This document shows, in pieces, positions 19,637 through 29,280 of a DNA stretch of 64,000 nucleotides. The notes beneath the pieces were generated by a model. The model was not told the origin of the DNA. It did not search any database and saw only the letters and a list, made by a program, of their open reading frames with translations. Position 1 is the first letter of the stretch, and each line of letters opens with the position of its first letter. The stretch is from contig NZ_QZFU01000029.1 in the NCBI RefSeq assembly GCF_003598715.1, positions 248,001 through 312,000 of the forward strand, given 5' to 3'. The stretch comes from Nocardia panacis (lineage in GTDB: Bacteria; Actinomycetota; Actinomycetes; Mycobacteriales; Mycobacteriaceae). A program made the position numbers and the translations under genes.

Positions 19637-20817
19637 CCGGCGTGCGCCAGTAGTGCGTACTGTGCCGAGATTCGCTGCTGAGCGTCGAGCAACTGATTGG
19701 ACCAGGAGAACGCGGCGTAGCGGTCGTAGGCCACCGAGCAGTAGAACCGGATCACCGCCTGCTCCCGTCCGATGTACTCGATGCACTGAGCGCCGGGCAG
19801 GTTGCGCGGGGAGGCGGCGCTCTTGAATTTCTTACTGAGCCCGCCGCGTTCGGCCCGCAGTGCGCGGGCCGCGGCCGCGTCGCGGGCGCGGAACACTTGC
19901 GCGCCGTCGCTGGTGAATCGGTCGACACCCGCATCCGTCAAGGGCTTTCGGCTCTTGGCGGGCGAATCGTCGAACAGCAGCGCGGTGCGGCCTTCGTAGA
20001 CACCCGGTGGGTTGAGCCAGTCGTCCTCGCGCGGGCGCGGCAGGGTGCGGGCCAACAGGCCGTCCCGATCCACTTGCACCTCGGCAGGCTGCTCGGTGCG
20101 GATGGGCGGGTGAGCGGATATCGCGGGAACCACCGCGTCGAGACTCTTCTCGACCATGCCGATCAGTTCGGGCTGGTCCACCTTCTTCAGGAAGATCTTC
20201 GCGTAGTCGTACATCCAGGTGTAGACCACGTATTTCCCGGTGGCGAACCAACTTCCGATGGACTGCGCCTCGGGCCACCAGTGTGCGTGCGCGCCAGGGT
20301 ATTTCGGAATCGACACCGGCGTGTTGCGGTTGTTCGCCTCGAAATCCACCCGCTCCAGCGCGGCGGCGGCCTCGGCGGCGCGCCGCTCGTCGGGGAAGAT
20401 CATCACCGCGTTGAGTAAATCCATCCCGTGATTGAATTTCTCGGTGCTGCCGAAGCTGGTGACCCCGGCCACGAAATCCGGTGCGGCCTCGGCGAATCGG
20501 TTGATCTTCATGATCTTGCCGAGTGAGGCGATCGGATCGATCCACACCGAGGCCACGAAGGGTGCGCCGACGACGAAGCGCCGATCGATATCCACCGGAG
20601 GCGGAACCGCGTCGGCCAGCCGCTCCGCCGCCACCAGCCGCGCCTGATCGATATTCTTGGCCCCGCCGAATTGCCGCGGTGCGGTCGGGTAGTTGCCGAC
20701 ATCGAGCCGATCGATCGGGATCGCCGTTTCCTGCGGCTTCTCCGGGCCGCATCCCCCCACCGCCAATAGCGCGACTGCCGCCATCGCGGACAAAGCCCGC
20801 GTCGGAACTGATTTCAT
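19633..20817 (-). CDS. DUF7373-type lipoprotein, paralog 5
   Basis: A 394-residue lipoprotein from ATG 20817, with signal peptide MKSVPTRALSAMAAVALLAV and lipobox VGGC. Signatures are IDRLDVGNYPTAP near the N-terminus and ISAQYALLAHAG at the C-terminus. It is the first gene of the minus-strand array; the promoter should lie in the gap shared with the divergent FHA gene. GGGGAGGGGTGGG is upstream of the start. Function unknown. Confidence 0.82.
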   Translation of the reverse strand: MKSVPTRALSAMAAVALLAVGGCGPEKPQETAIPIDRLDVGNYPTAPRQFGGAKNIDQARLVAAERLADAVPPPVDIDRRFVVGAPFVASVWIDPIASLGKIMKINRFAEAAPDFVAGVTSFGSTEKFNHGMDLLNAVMIFPDERRAAEAAAALERVDFEANNRNTPVSIPKYPGAHAHWWPEAQSIGSWFATGKYVVYTWMYDYAKIFLKKVDQPELIGMVEKSLDAVVPAISAHPPIRTEQPAEVQVDRDGLLARTLPRPREDDWLNPPGVYEGRTALLFDDSPAKSRKPLTDAGVDRFTSDGAQVFRARDAAAARALRAERGGLSKKFKSAASPRNLPGAQCIEYIGREQAVIRFYCSVAYDRYAAFSWSNQLLDAQQRISAQYALLAHAG

Positions 20818-21005
20818 GATGATGCGCCCACCCCTCCCCGATCCCTCATAGGTTTCCGGCGGCATAGTACTGCACCGAGTGAACCTGTACCAGACCGCTC
20901 GGTCTGTGCGGATTCGGCGGTCACGAGGCGGGACGCGGGAGTGTTGCCATACCCTGAAGAGGTGTTGACGACCCCGCGCTGCGCCCCCGGTGGAGGCCGA
21001 GTCCG

Positions 21006-22328
21006 GTGAAGGATCGGCAGGTCGAGGTGGTCGGCGGCGGACATGCCGTAGCGGGTGTCGCGGGTGCGGTGCTGGTCGTCCGGCATCGCGGACCCGGTCC
21101 GCTGCATCAGGATTCGCCCGCCATGATGGCGCTGGAATCGCTCGCCGAACTGATCCGCGAAGCCGCCGGGTATGCGCCCGATGGGTACGGCGCGCAAGTG
21201 GCGCGGCAGGCCACCCGCTGGTTGATGACCCACGCCGAACAGATCAGTCCCGGCGTGCCGATCGACCTCGGCATCCTTTCTCCCGCCGAATCCGGTGGTA
21301 TCGCCATCTTCCTGCACGGTTCGGTCACCGCCGTACTGTCCGAGGCCGCGACGACCGAGCACATTCGCGGCAGTGACGCGGCCTTCACCGTCGACCGGGT
21401 TGTCACACCGCCCACACGGGCCATCGCGGTATTCGTCGACGACGGCCGCCCACCCGCGCTACCACAGCGTCGCGGCATCGGTTGGTTGGTCGAGGGCATC
21501 GCCGAGGCGGGCGGCGCGATCGTGTGGTCCGCCGAGGCACGGGGCAGGACAACCGAATTCGTCGACCAGCCCGGCCCGACGGCGCGCATCGATCCATCGC
21601 CCACCGCATCGCCCCGCGATATCGCGCCCACCGCATCGCCACACGCCGAGGCATTCCCACCCACCGCGTCCACTCCCGAGGCATCTCACGTCTCTCCATT
21701 CCTCGACACCGAGCGCGCGACGGCCCTGCTGGATACGCCTCATGACCAAGCCGCGTTCGCCCCCACCGAGATCGGCACCAATCCGGCTCCGCGCCCCGAT
21801 CCGGATCTCCAACGCAGGCTGGAGGCCACAGCCAAGGCCACCGCGCTCACCGTCAAAGTCCTCGGATTCAAATGCGCCCGCGCCCATCCCAGTGATCCCC
21901 GCGCCGCCTTCTGCACGGTGTGCGGTATGCCGGTCGACCAGACCCAAGCCCTGATCGAGGTGGTCCGTCCGCCGCTGGGCATGCTCGTTCTCGATGACGG
22001 GATGACCTTCATGCTCGCCGCCGATGTCGTTGTCGGTCGCGATCCGGACCATTCCGAACCCGTTCAGCGCGGACTGCTCCCGCTGCGCATCGATGACAGT
22101 TCCGGTGGCATGTCCAGGGCGCACGCCGAAATCCGTTTGACCAATTGGGATGTGACGCTGTTGGATCGCGGATCGACCAATGGCACCCGCACCCGCCCGC
22201 CCGGCTACCGCGATTGGATCCGACTCAATCCGAACCTGCCGGTGGTGCTGACGCCCGGCACCGAGATCATGATCGGGAACCGGGTGCTGCGCTACGAACT
22301 CCTCGCACCGCCGCCATTCGGTCGGTGA
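21006..22328 (+). CDS. FHA-domain protein with putative Cys/His metal-binding segment
   Basis: A 440-residue soluble protein starting at GTG 21006. The N-terminal 180 residues are an unassigned alpha/beta domain. A Pro/Ala/Thr-rich linker follows, then a short Cys/His segment (FKCARAHPSD, FCTVCGMP) that could bind zinc. The C-terminus is an FHA domain (VVVGRDPD, SRAHAEIRL, RGSTNGTRTR). FHA domains bind phospho-Thr peptides, so the nearby Ser/Thr kinase is a natural partner. The gene is divergent from the lipoprotein array and convergent with the metallopeptidase gene. Its own role is unknown. Confidence 0.8.
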   Translation: MKDRQVEVVGGGHAVAGVAGAVLVVRHRGPGPLHQDSPAMMALESLAELIREAAGYAPDGYGAQVARQATRWLMTHAEQISPGVPIDLGILSPAESGGIAIFLHGSVTAVLSEAATTEHIRGSDAAFTVDRVVTPPTRAIAVFVDDGRPPALPQRRGIGWLVEGIAEAGGAIVWSAEARGRTTEFVDQPGPTARIDPSPTASPRDIAPTASPHAEAFPPTASTPEASHVSPFLDTERATALLDTPHDQAAFAPTEIGTNPAPRPDPDLQRRLEATAKATALTVKVLGFKCARAHPSDPRAAFCTVCGMPVDQTQALIEVVRPPLGMLVLDDGMTFMLAADVVVGRDPDHSEPVQRGLLPLRIDDSSGGMSRAHAEIRLTNWDVTLLDRGSTNGTRTRPPGYRDWIRLNPNLPVVLTPGTEIMIGNRVLRYELLAPPPFGR

Positions 22329-23771
22329 TCAGTACCGGGCCATACAGGTCTTCTCGCCATTGAGTACGCCCGCGCGGAACGCGTCCACCCTGGCGAAGCC
22401 GCTCGGCACGGTCTTGCCTGCTTCGTCGCTGGCGGCCAGGCCGTCGGTGAGCAGACCCGATACCGCCTTGTCCAGATCGTTGACGGCCAAGGCGATATCG
22501 CCTTGCTCCTTGGGGCGACCCTGCTGCGCGAGTTTGCCGCTGACCACTCCGGACAGGCAGGCGGCCCGCAGCCCGGCCTTCGCGCCCGCCAACTCTTGGC
22601 CGTGCGCGGCCTGTACTGCCAGCGTGTATCGGGAGATGAAGATCACGAAGGCCGTGTAGTCCCCGGTGACTCTGGTGGGCAGCGGGCTGTCCTCGGTCGC
22701 ATTGGACTCGCCGCGTTTGGCCAGCTCGCCGATATCGGTGGCGATGGTGTTGGTCTCCGGGCAGTACGACACCGGTGGTGTGCTGGAACCGTTGTGGCAG
22801 TTGATCTTCGCGCCGTCGAAGGTGAAGGTGGGCTTGGGGTCCAGCGGCAGGATTACGGCCAGCGCCTTGGTCAACTCGTTGAGCCACTGCCGATTCACCG
22901 GCAGCTCACCCTTGTCGGGATCGTTGCGGAAATCCTGGGGCAGATTGCCGCGGCGGCGGTTGATGTCGTCGATATCGATACCCTTGCAGCCGCGCGCGCC
23001 ATCGGTGAAGCCGATCTGCACGGCCGTGACCCGCTCGAAGGCGCTGCCGTGCACGCTTTCCGGATCGCCCGGATTGGTGTCGCGGATGGCGACCGTCGCG
23101 GCCAGCACCGAATTCAGACCATCGGAGGTATTGATGGTGAAGTGCTTGGCCTTGCCCTCGGCCACATGCCGCATGAACACCCCGGCGAAGCAATCCGCCT
23201 GCTGCTCCTTGACGATCACCGGGTCGCGCGGTGCCACCAGCTTGGCCAGTGTCTGCACGTAGTGGCCGTATTCGTGGGCCAGCACCATGACGACGGCCAT
23301 CTTGCCGAAGGTCTGATCCATCAGCGGCAGCAGCACCGTGCGGTCCCAGCCGATGGTGTTGTCCAGGCGGCAGTAGGCCGCGTTCACCAGGTGGTAGGTG
23401 GTCTCCTTGCAGAATTCGAGCGAATCCCCGCGCGGCGCTTTGGCATTCCAGGAGATCAGCTTCTCGATCGGCTTGAAATCGCCCTGGAAGTCCTTGCCGA
23501 ACTCGGCGCGCCAGTAGCTCTGGATATCGTCGACGGCATTGAGCGCCAACGTGTCCACCGGGCCGCTGTCGCCGTTCACGGCGGAGAGGGTGGAGTCGGG
23601 CGTGTTCGGTCGCGGACCGTTCGGCCCACTGGTGGTCGGCAGTCCGGCCACCTTGAAGGGATCGTCGTAGACCGAGACCGCGTGACCGGCGACCAGATTG
23701 GTGCAGCCCGTGAGCAGTGCGGCAGCGCAGAGCAGAACCGTAATGAGTACGGTCGCTGGGCGTTTCGGCAA
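22329..23771 (-). CDS. Neutral zinc metallopeptidase lipoprotein
   Basis: A 480-residue exported lipoprotein read from TTG 23771 behind GGGGGAGCC, with signal peptide MPKRPATVLITVLLCAAALL and lipobox LTGC (Cys23). The zinc-binding motif HEYGH is at about residues 166-170 (LAHEYGHYVQ), and a downstream EQQADCFAG supplies the likely third ligand. This pattern matches the YpfJ-type neutral zinc metallopeptidase family. The substrate is unknown. Its stop abuts that of the FHA gene with no gap. Confidence 0.88.
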   Translation of the reverse strand: MPKRPATVLITVLLCAAALLTGCTNLVAGHAVSVYDDPFKVAGLPTTSGPNGPRPNTPDSTLSAVNGDSGPVDTLALNAVDDIQSYWRAEFGKDFQGDFKPIEKLISWNAKAPRGDSLEFCKETTYHLVNAAYCRLDNTIGWDRTVLLPLMDQTFGKMAVVMVLAHEYGHYVQTLAKLVAPRDPVIVKEQQADCFAGVFMRHVAEGKAKHFTINTSDGLNSVLAATVAIRDTNPGDPESVHGSAFERVTAVQIGFTDGARGCKGIDIDDINRRRGNLPQDFRNDPDKGELPVNRQWLNELTKALAVILPLDPKPTFTFDGAKINCHNGSSTPPVSYCPETNTIATDIGELAKRGESNATEDSPLPTRVTGDYTAFVIFISRYTLAVQAAHGQELAGAKAGLRAACLSGVVSGKLAQQGRPKEQGDIALAVNDLDKAVSGLLTDGLAASDEAGKTVPSGFARVDAFRAGVLNGEKTCMARY

Positions 23772-23869
23772 GGCTCCCCCTGGTCGGCCGGTATGACGTG
23801 CGCATCCGTCGCCGGATGGCGCATTTGGGGGCACCGCCGATGTCCGGATGATGGAATAGTATCCGCTGC

Positions 23870-26389
23870 ATGTCTACACCGGGGGCGCAGACCATCACCG
23901 TGCGCCATGATGGAACCGAACGGGTCTTCGATTCCACGCAGCAGGTCACCATGGGCCGTGCGCCCGAGGTGACCCTGTTCGTCGACAGCCCCCTGGTTTC
24001 CCGCGTGCACGCCACCCTCGTCTGGCAGAGCGGCGCGTGGGTGCTCAGCGACAATGCCAGCACCAACGGCGTTTTCGTCGACGCGCGCAGGCTCACCCGC
24101 CCGGTCTCGGTCGACCGCCCGATCCAGGTCCGCCTCGGCGATGCGCTGAGCGGCCCGCTGCTGCACCTGTTGCCCGCCCAACGGCGGCTCGACCAGATGG
24201 CATCCCATCGTCAGCCACCACCTCTCCAGCCGTCGCCCCATCAGCCGCCACCCCCGCAGCGATCGTCCGTCATCCCGCGCGGGCCGGTTCCGCAGTTCTC
24301 CCGTCCCGCACCGGCTGTGTCGCAACAGGTCCCGCTCGCGCCGAATGTGCCGACCACCCTCGATCTCACCGCGCGCGCCGACACCTCGAATGTGCCGCCC
24401 GTCCGCGCCCGCCCCACGTCCACCCCGGCCGCCCGCGCCGACCGCCTGCCCCCCGGCGGTCTGACCATCGGTCGCACCACCGACAACCAGATCGTCGTCA
24501 ACGATCCGCTCGCCTCGCGCAGGCATGCCCGCCTCATCGCGGGCGGCGATGGTCTGACCATCGAGGATCTCGGCTCGGCCAACGGCACCTTCGTCAACGG
24601 TGTCCGGCAGGCCCGCGCGGTGCTGCGCGAACGCGACATCATCACCATCGGCAATATCGACTTCGTGGTCCAGCAGGGCACGCTGGCGCACCGACAGCGT
24701 CCCGTCGCCGAACAGGGTCTGCACGTGCACGGCGTCGGATTCACCGTCGAGGGCAACAAGCAACTGCTCGTCGATGTGAATATGCAGGCGGGCCGCGGCA
24801 CCCTCACCGCGCTGATCGGTCCGTCGGGCGCGGGAAAGTCCACGCTGTCGCGGCTTATCGCGGGCACCACCAATCCCTCCGGCGGTGTGGTCACCTTCGA
24901 GGGCCGCGATCTGCACGCCGAATACGAGGCGCTGCGCTCCCGCATCGGGATGGTCCCGCAGGACGATGTGCTGCACCGCCAGCTCACCGTGCGCCAAGCC
25001 CTCGGCTACGCCGCGAAACTGCGGCTCCCGCCGGACAATACGCGCGCGGACCGGCAGAAGGTCATCGACGGTGTGCTGAAAGAACTCTCGCTCACCGAAC
25101 ACGCCGACACCAGGGTGGACCGGCTGTCCGGCGGTCAGCGCAAGCGGGCCTCGGTGGCGCTGGAACTGCTCACCGGCCCCTCGCTGCTGATCCTGGACGA
25201 ACCCACCTCCGGTCTGGACCCGGCGCTGGACCGCCAGGTCATGGTGATGCTGCGCGAACTGGCCGACGCGGGTCGCGTCGTCATCGTGGTCACCCACTCC
25301 ATCGCGCACCTCGACATGTGCGATCAGGTCCTGCTGCTCGCCCCCGGCGGTAAAACGGCCTACTGCGGCAATCCCGCGGGCGTCGGCGGGGTTTTCGGCA
25401 CCACCGACTGGGCCGAGATCTTCGGCCGCGTCGCCGACAGCCCCGATCAGGTCTTCGCCGCCTTCCGATCCAGGCAGGCGTTCGCGCCCCCACCGCCACC
25501 ACCACCGCCGCGGCCCGCCACGGCGGGCACCGGCCCGAAATTCAGCGGCCGCACCCAATTCACCACCCTGGCCCGCCGACAGGTGCGCCTCATCCTGGCC
25601 GATCGGGGCTACCTCGTCTTCCTGCTGGTCATGCCCTTCGTCCTCGGTGCGCTCTCACTGGTGGTGCCGGGTTCGAACGGTCTGCGCGCCGGAGCGTTCC
25701 GCACCCTTCCCGACGGCTCGCTGGTGCCCACCGGCGGCGGCGAGGCCCAGCAGCTACTGGTGCTGCTCATCTTCGGCGCGTGCTTCATGGGTTCGGCGCT
25801 GACCGTGCGTGACCTGGTCGGCGAGCGCACCATCTACCACCGCGAACGCGCGGTCGGCCTGCTGCCGTCGGCGTATCTGATGTCGAAGATCGTGGTGTAC
25901 AGCCTGTTCGCGCTGTTGCAGTCGGCGGTGATGGTCGGCATCGTGGTGGCGGGCAAGAAGCCGCCGGGGCACGGGGTGGTGCTGTCCTCGGGCAGTTTCG
26001 AGCTCTATATAGATCTGGCGGCGACGGCCATCTGCTGCGTCGTGGTCGGACTGGTGCTCTCCTCGCTGGTGCGGTCAAGCGAACAGGTGATGCCGCTGCT
26101 GGTGGTGGTGATCACCTGCCAGTTGGTGATGGCGGGCGGGCTCATCCCCGTCACCGGGCGGGTCGTCCTCGAACAGGTCTCCTGGCTGTTCCCGGGGCGC
26201 TGGGGGTATGCCAGCACCGCGTCCACGGTCGCGCTGCGCGATATCTTCACCGGCGCGCAGGAGGACACCTTCTGGAATCACTCGGTCGGGGCCTGGATTC
26301 TCGACATCGTCATGCTGGCCGTGCTGACCGCCGCGCTCGGAACCTTCACCTGGCATCGCCTGCGCTTGAAGAAGTCGGCAGTTGCCTGA
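23870..26389 (+). CDS. FHA-FHA-ABC exporter fusion (Rv1747-like)
   Basis: An 839-residue protein. Two FHA domains (about residues 8-95 and 205-280; SRVHATLVW, SRRHARLIA, GSANGTFVNG) flank a Pro-rich linker. An ABC ATPase domain follows (Walker A GPSGAGKST at 317-325, signature LSGGQRKRAS, Walker B LLILDEPTSG), then an ABC-2 type membrane domain with about six helices. The same architecture occurs in M. tuberculosis Rv1747, an exporter regulated by Ser/Thr kinase phosphorylation through its FHA domains. A kinase lies 7 kb away. The exported substrate is unknown. Confidence 0.93.
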   Translation: MSTPGAQTITVRHDGTERVFDSTQQVTMGRAPEVTLFVDSPLVSRVHATLVWQSGAWVLSDNASTNGVFVDARRLTRPVSVDRPIQVRLGDALSGPLLHLLPAQRRLDQMASHRQPPPLQPSPHQPPPPQRSSVIPRGPVPQFSRPAPAVSQQVPLAPNVPTTLDLTARADTSNVPPVRARPTSTPAARADRLPPGGLTIGRTTDNQIVVNDPLASRRHARLIAGGDGLTIEDLGSANGTFVNGVRQARAVLRERDIITIGNIDFVVQQGTLAHRQRPVAEQGLHVHGVGFTVEGNKQLLVDVNMQAGRGTLTALIGPSGAGKSTLSRLIAGTTNPSGGVVTFEGRDLHAEYEALRSRIGMVPQDDVLHRQLTVRQALGYAAKLRLPPDNTRADRQKVIDGVLKELSLTEHADTRVDRLSGGQRKRASVALELLTGPSLLILDEPTSGLDPALDRQVMVMLRELADAGRVVIVVTHSIAHLDMCDQVLLLAPGGKTAYCGNPAGVGGVFGTTDWAEIFGRVADSPDQVFAAFRSRQAFAPPPPPPPPRPATAGTGPKFSGRTQFTTLARRQVRLILADRGYLVFLLVMPFVLGALSLVVPGSNGLRAGAFRTLPDGSLVPTGGGEAQQLLVLLIFGACFMGSALTVRDLVGERTIYHRERAVGLLPSAYLMSKIVVYSLFALLQSAVMVGIVVAGKKPPGHGVVLSSGSFELYIDLAATAICCVVVGLVLSSLVRSSEQVMPLLVVVITCQLVMAGGLIPVTGRVVLEQVSWLFPGRWGYASTASTVALRDIFTGAQEDTFWNHSVGAWILDIVMLAVLTAALGTFTWHRLRLKKSAVA

Positions 26390-26438
26390 GCCGGCGGACG
26401 GTGCGCGTGTCGGGCGCGCACCAGGCACACTTGAGCCT

Positions 26439-28043
26439 GTGACAGTGCGAGTTGGGGCGGTACATCTCGGATGGGATGTGGTGTCCGTGGCGGCGGGCGG
26501 CGGCGGAACCCCGATCCGCCCGGTGCAGGTGGAAGGTACGTACACACCGCCCGCGTATTTGCTGGCGGATTCATCCGGACGGCTGCATACGGCGGGTGTG
26601 GACCGGCAACGACCCGATCTCGGGATGGCCATCGCCGACGTGCGCGATATCCTCGGCCACCCGCAGATCGTGGTGGCGGGCGCGACCTGGCCCGCCGAGT
26701 TGGTCTTCCGCGCCCGGATGTACAACCCGCTCGCGGCCATCGGAAAGTATCTGCGCGGCAAACCCGACGTGGTGGCGCTGCCCTACCCGGACGGCTGGCC
26801 CGAGGAGAAGGTCGAGGTCTACGCCGAACTCGTCGAGCAACTCGACGTCATCGTGGAACCGCTGCCGGAGTCGGTAGCGCTGTCGGGCTACATGCGCGCC
26901 CTCGGACTGGTCACCGTGCCGGACCGGCGCCACCCGAACGGCGTCGGCGCCACCGGCGTCTACTCCGACGGCCGCAGCATGCTCGTCGTCGCGGTGGACG
27001 GCGACGACGAACAGCCCACCGAATCGGTGGACGTCCCGATCGCGCCCGATTCCATGCGCGACGCCCGCTCCGCCGACAACGTGGTCATCGAGGTCATGGC
27101 CGCGGCCCGCGCCATCGGGGCCGACACCTCCACCGTCTTGCTGGCGGGCAATGGCTGTTTCAATGACGCGCTGCGCCTGGCCTTCCAGAACCACCTGGGC
27201 CACCGGCTGAAGGTCGCCGACCATCCGATGCACGCGCTGGTGCTCGGGGCGGCGCATCTGCTCGTCACCGATCCCGAGGTGGAATCCGAGGCCGGGCAGG
27301 TCCCGTCGGAAACCGGTACGGGACAGGGCGGTTCGTCGCAGGTCTCCGGTCCGCAGTCGGGAGCCGCGTCGCCGCGGGCCACCACCCATCAGGCTCCCGC
27401 GCCGCCCACACAGCAAGCGCCTGCGCCATCGCAACCCGCCACTCATCAGGCTCCCGCGCCGTCGGAGGCCGCCACCCATCAGTCCGCGCCGTTTGTTCCC
27501 CCGCCGCAACCGGCCGGTGCGCGTCCCCCGGTGGTCACCTATGGCCCCGGCTATCCCACGACGCGCCCCGCCGAACCATCTCCGGACGAGGAGGCCACCA
27601 CCGAGGTCTCCCGTGACGAGGTCCCGCGCGGTCTGCCGCCCAACCTCGCCGAGCTCGGCAGTCGCTTCACCCGGCCGCCGACCTCGCAGCCCGGCGCCGC
27701 GCCGCCTTCGGGCGCGGTCCCGCTCAGCGGTAGTCCGTTCGATCAGCAGTGGGGCGAACCCAACGACGACGAGGACAAAGGCAAGGGCAAGCGCTGGAAG
27801 CGGATGTTCGGCTCGAACGCGGTCATCGGCGCGGTGGTGCTCGGTATCGCCCTGCTGCCGCCCGAGCGCCCGGCGCAGGCCGCCGCCTGCCCGCTCGGGG
27901 CGCAGATCACCACCGACCCGCGAGGCGTCGACACCGTGCGCGAGCTCCTGCCCGCGGACTGCGCTCCCGGCGCGAACACCCTGCGCTATCGGCTGCCCGA
28001 TCTGCCGGGGATTCTCGATCCGGGTCCGCCGCTCGAGATCTGA
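26439..28043 (+). CDS. Proline-rich membrane protein with an N-terminal Hsp70/actin-like domain
   Basis: A 534-residue protein read from GTG 26439; a TTG 8 bp upstream is an alternative. Residues 1-285 look like an actin/Hsp70-type fold (VGAVHLGWDVVSVAAGGGG, VLLAGNGCFNDALRLA). A long repetitive Pro/Ala/Gln linker then contains repeats of THQAPAP. A C-terminal hydrophobic helix (AVIGAVVLGIALLPPE) and a Cys-containing tail end the chain. The layout parallels the Rv3446c-like protein at 10.3 kb and the protein at 46.6 kb. It follows the FHA-ABC gene closely and may be co-expressed. Function unknown. Confidence 0.6.
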   Translation: MTVRVGAVHLGWDVVSVAAGGGGTPIRPVQVEGTYTPPAYLLADSSGRLHTAGVDRQRPDLGMAIADVRDILGHPQIVVAGATWPAELVFRARMYNPLAAIGKYLRGKPDVVALPYPDGWPEEKVEVYAELVEQLDVIVEPLPESVALSGYMRALGLVTVPDRRHPNGVGATGVYSDGRSMLVVAVDGDDEQPTESVDVPIAPDSMRDARSADNVVIEVMAAARAIGADTSTVLLAGNGCFNDALRLAFQNHLGHRLKVADHPMHALVLGAAHLLVTDPEVESEAGQVPSETGTGQGGSSQVSGPQSGAASPRATTHQAPAPPTQQAPAPSQPATHQAPAPSEAATHQSAPFVPPPQPAGARPPVVTYGPGYPTTRPAEPSPDEEATTEVSRDEVPRGLPPNLAELGSRFTRPPTSQPGAAPPSGAVPLSGSPFDQQWGEPNDDEDKGKGKRWKRMFGSNAVIGAVVLGIALLPPERPAQAAACPLGAQITTDPRGVDTVRELLPADCAPGANTLRYRLPDLPGILDPGPPLEI

Positions 28044-28213
28044 CCGGGATTCGGCCCGCCGCGACCAGGCTGGTATCGTCGCTCCTTGGCGTGTGGACGG
28101 CCGGGCGGATCTCCGTCGGGTCGCACACCGAGTCCCCGGGTCTCCACCGGCCGCCGGGGTCGCGCTCGCTCACACACCTGGCCGGCACCACCGACTACAG
28201 ACAGGGAAGCACT

Positions 28214-28657
28214 GTGCCTACGTACAGCCCGAAGGCGGGTGACGTGACCCGCAAGTGGTACGTCATCGACGCCACTGACGTAGTGCTCGGCCGCCTTGCC
28301 GTACAGGCAGCGAATCTGCTGCGTGGCAAGACCAAGCCGACCTACGCGCCGAACTTCGATGGCGGCGATTTCGTCATCATCATCAACGCGGACAAGATTG
28401 CCATCTCCGGCAACAAGCGCACCGACAAGCTCATCCACCACCACTCCGGACACCCTGGCGGCCTGAAGTCCCGCACCGTCGGTCAGGTGTTGGAGACCCG
28501 GCCGGAGCGCCTGGTGGAGAAGGCCGTCAAGGGCATGATCCCGAAGAACAAGCTGGGCAACGCGATCGCGGGCAAGCTGAAGGTCTACGCGGGTCCGTCT
28601 CATCCGCACACGGCTCAGCAGCCCATTCCGTTCGAGATCAAGCAGGTGGCCCAGTGA
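28214..28657 (+). CDS. rplM: 50S ribosomal protein L13
   Basis: A 147-residue protein with hallmark L13 sequences (RKWYVIDATDVVLGRLA, KTKPTYAPNFDGGD, HSGHPGGLKSRTV, YAGPSHPHTAQQP). It is an early-assembly protein of the large subunit. The start is GTG 28214 after ACAGGGAAG. It precedes rpsI with a 4 bp GTGA overlap, the universal L13-S9 pairing. Confidence 0.98.
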   Translation: MPTYSPKAGDVTRKWYVIDATDVVLGRLAVQAANLLRGKTKPTYAPNFDGGDFVIIINADKIAISGNKRTDKLIHHHSGHPGGLKSRTVGQVLETRPERLVEKAVKGMIPKNKLGNAIAGKLKVYAGPSHPHTAQQPIPFEIKQVAQ

Positions 28658-29166
28658 CCGCTCCCGAAGAGTTCAACGAGGAAAACGTCGAGATCGTCGA
28701 CGAGACCGTCGAGGTTGTCGACGAGGACTACGGCTACGAGGCCGAGCCTGTCGACTTCGCCCCGGCCCCGGTCCTCTTCGACCGCCCGGTGCAGACCGTC
28801 GGCCGCCGCAAGGAGGCCGTCGTCCGCGTGCGCCTGCTGCCCGGCACCGGCAACTTCGTGCTCAACGGCCGCACCATCGAGGACTACTTCCCGAACAAGG
28901 TGCACCAGCAGTTGGTCAAGTCCCCGCTGGTCACGGTCGAGCGCGTCGAATCCTACGATGTGCACGCCCGTCTCGTCGGTGGCGGCCCCTCGGGTCAGGC
29001 GGGCGCGCTGCGCCTGGCCATCGCCCGCGCCCTCATCGAGGTCACCCCGGACGACCGCCCCGCGCTCAAGCGCGCCGGCTTCCTGACTCGTGACCCGCGT
29101 GCCACCGAGCGCAAGAAGTACGGTCTGAAGAAGGCGCGCAAGGCGCCGCAGTACTCGAAGCGCTGA
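28654..29166 (+). CDS. rpsI: 30S ribosomal protein S9
   Basis: A 170-residue protein. The last 130 residues are classical S9 (VGRRKEAVVRVRLLPG, TRDPRATERKKYGLKKARK, C-terminal QYSKR that reaches the P-site tRNA). It has an acidic N-terminal extension of about 40 residues rich in Glu, Asp and Val, common in actinobacterial S9. The GTG start overlaps the rplM stop. Confidence 0.98.
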   Translation: MTAPEEFNEENVEIVDETVEVVDEDYGYEAEPVDFAPAPVLFDRPVQTVGRRKEAVVRVRLLPGTGNFVLNGRTIEDYFPNKVHQQLVKSPLVTVERVESYDVHARLVGGGPSGQAGALRLAIARALIEVTPDDRPALKRAGFLTRDPRATERKKYGLKKARKAPQYSKR

Positions 29167-29239
29167 TTTCGGCGGCGTGGGCCGCACCGCTCGGGCACCC
29201 TATATGTGCCGGAGGCGGTGCGGTCGACGCGGCACCTGT

Positions 29240-29280
29240 ACGAGAGCAGGCTTCCAGCACCGCTGGTCGCCTGCTCTCGT
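29240..29280 (+). terminator. Terminator after rpsI
   Basis: Perfect 12 bp arms (29240-29251 and 29269-29280) with a 17-nt loop, between rpsI and glmM. Confidence 0.7.
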
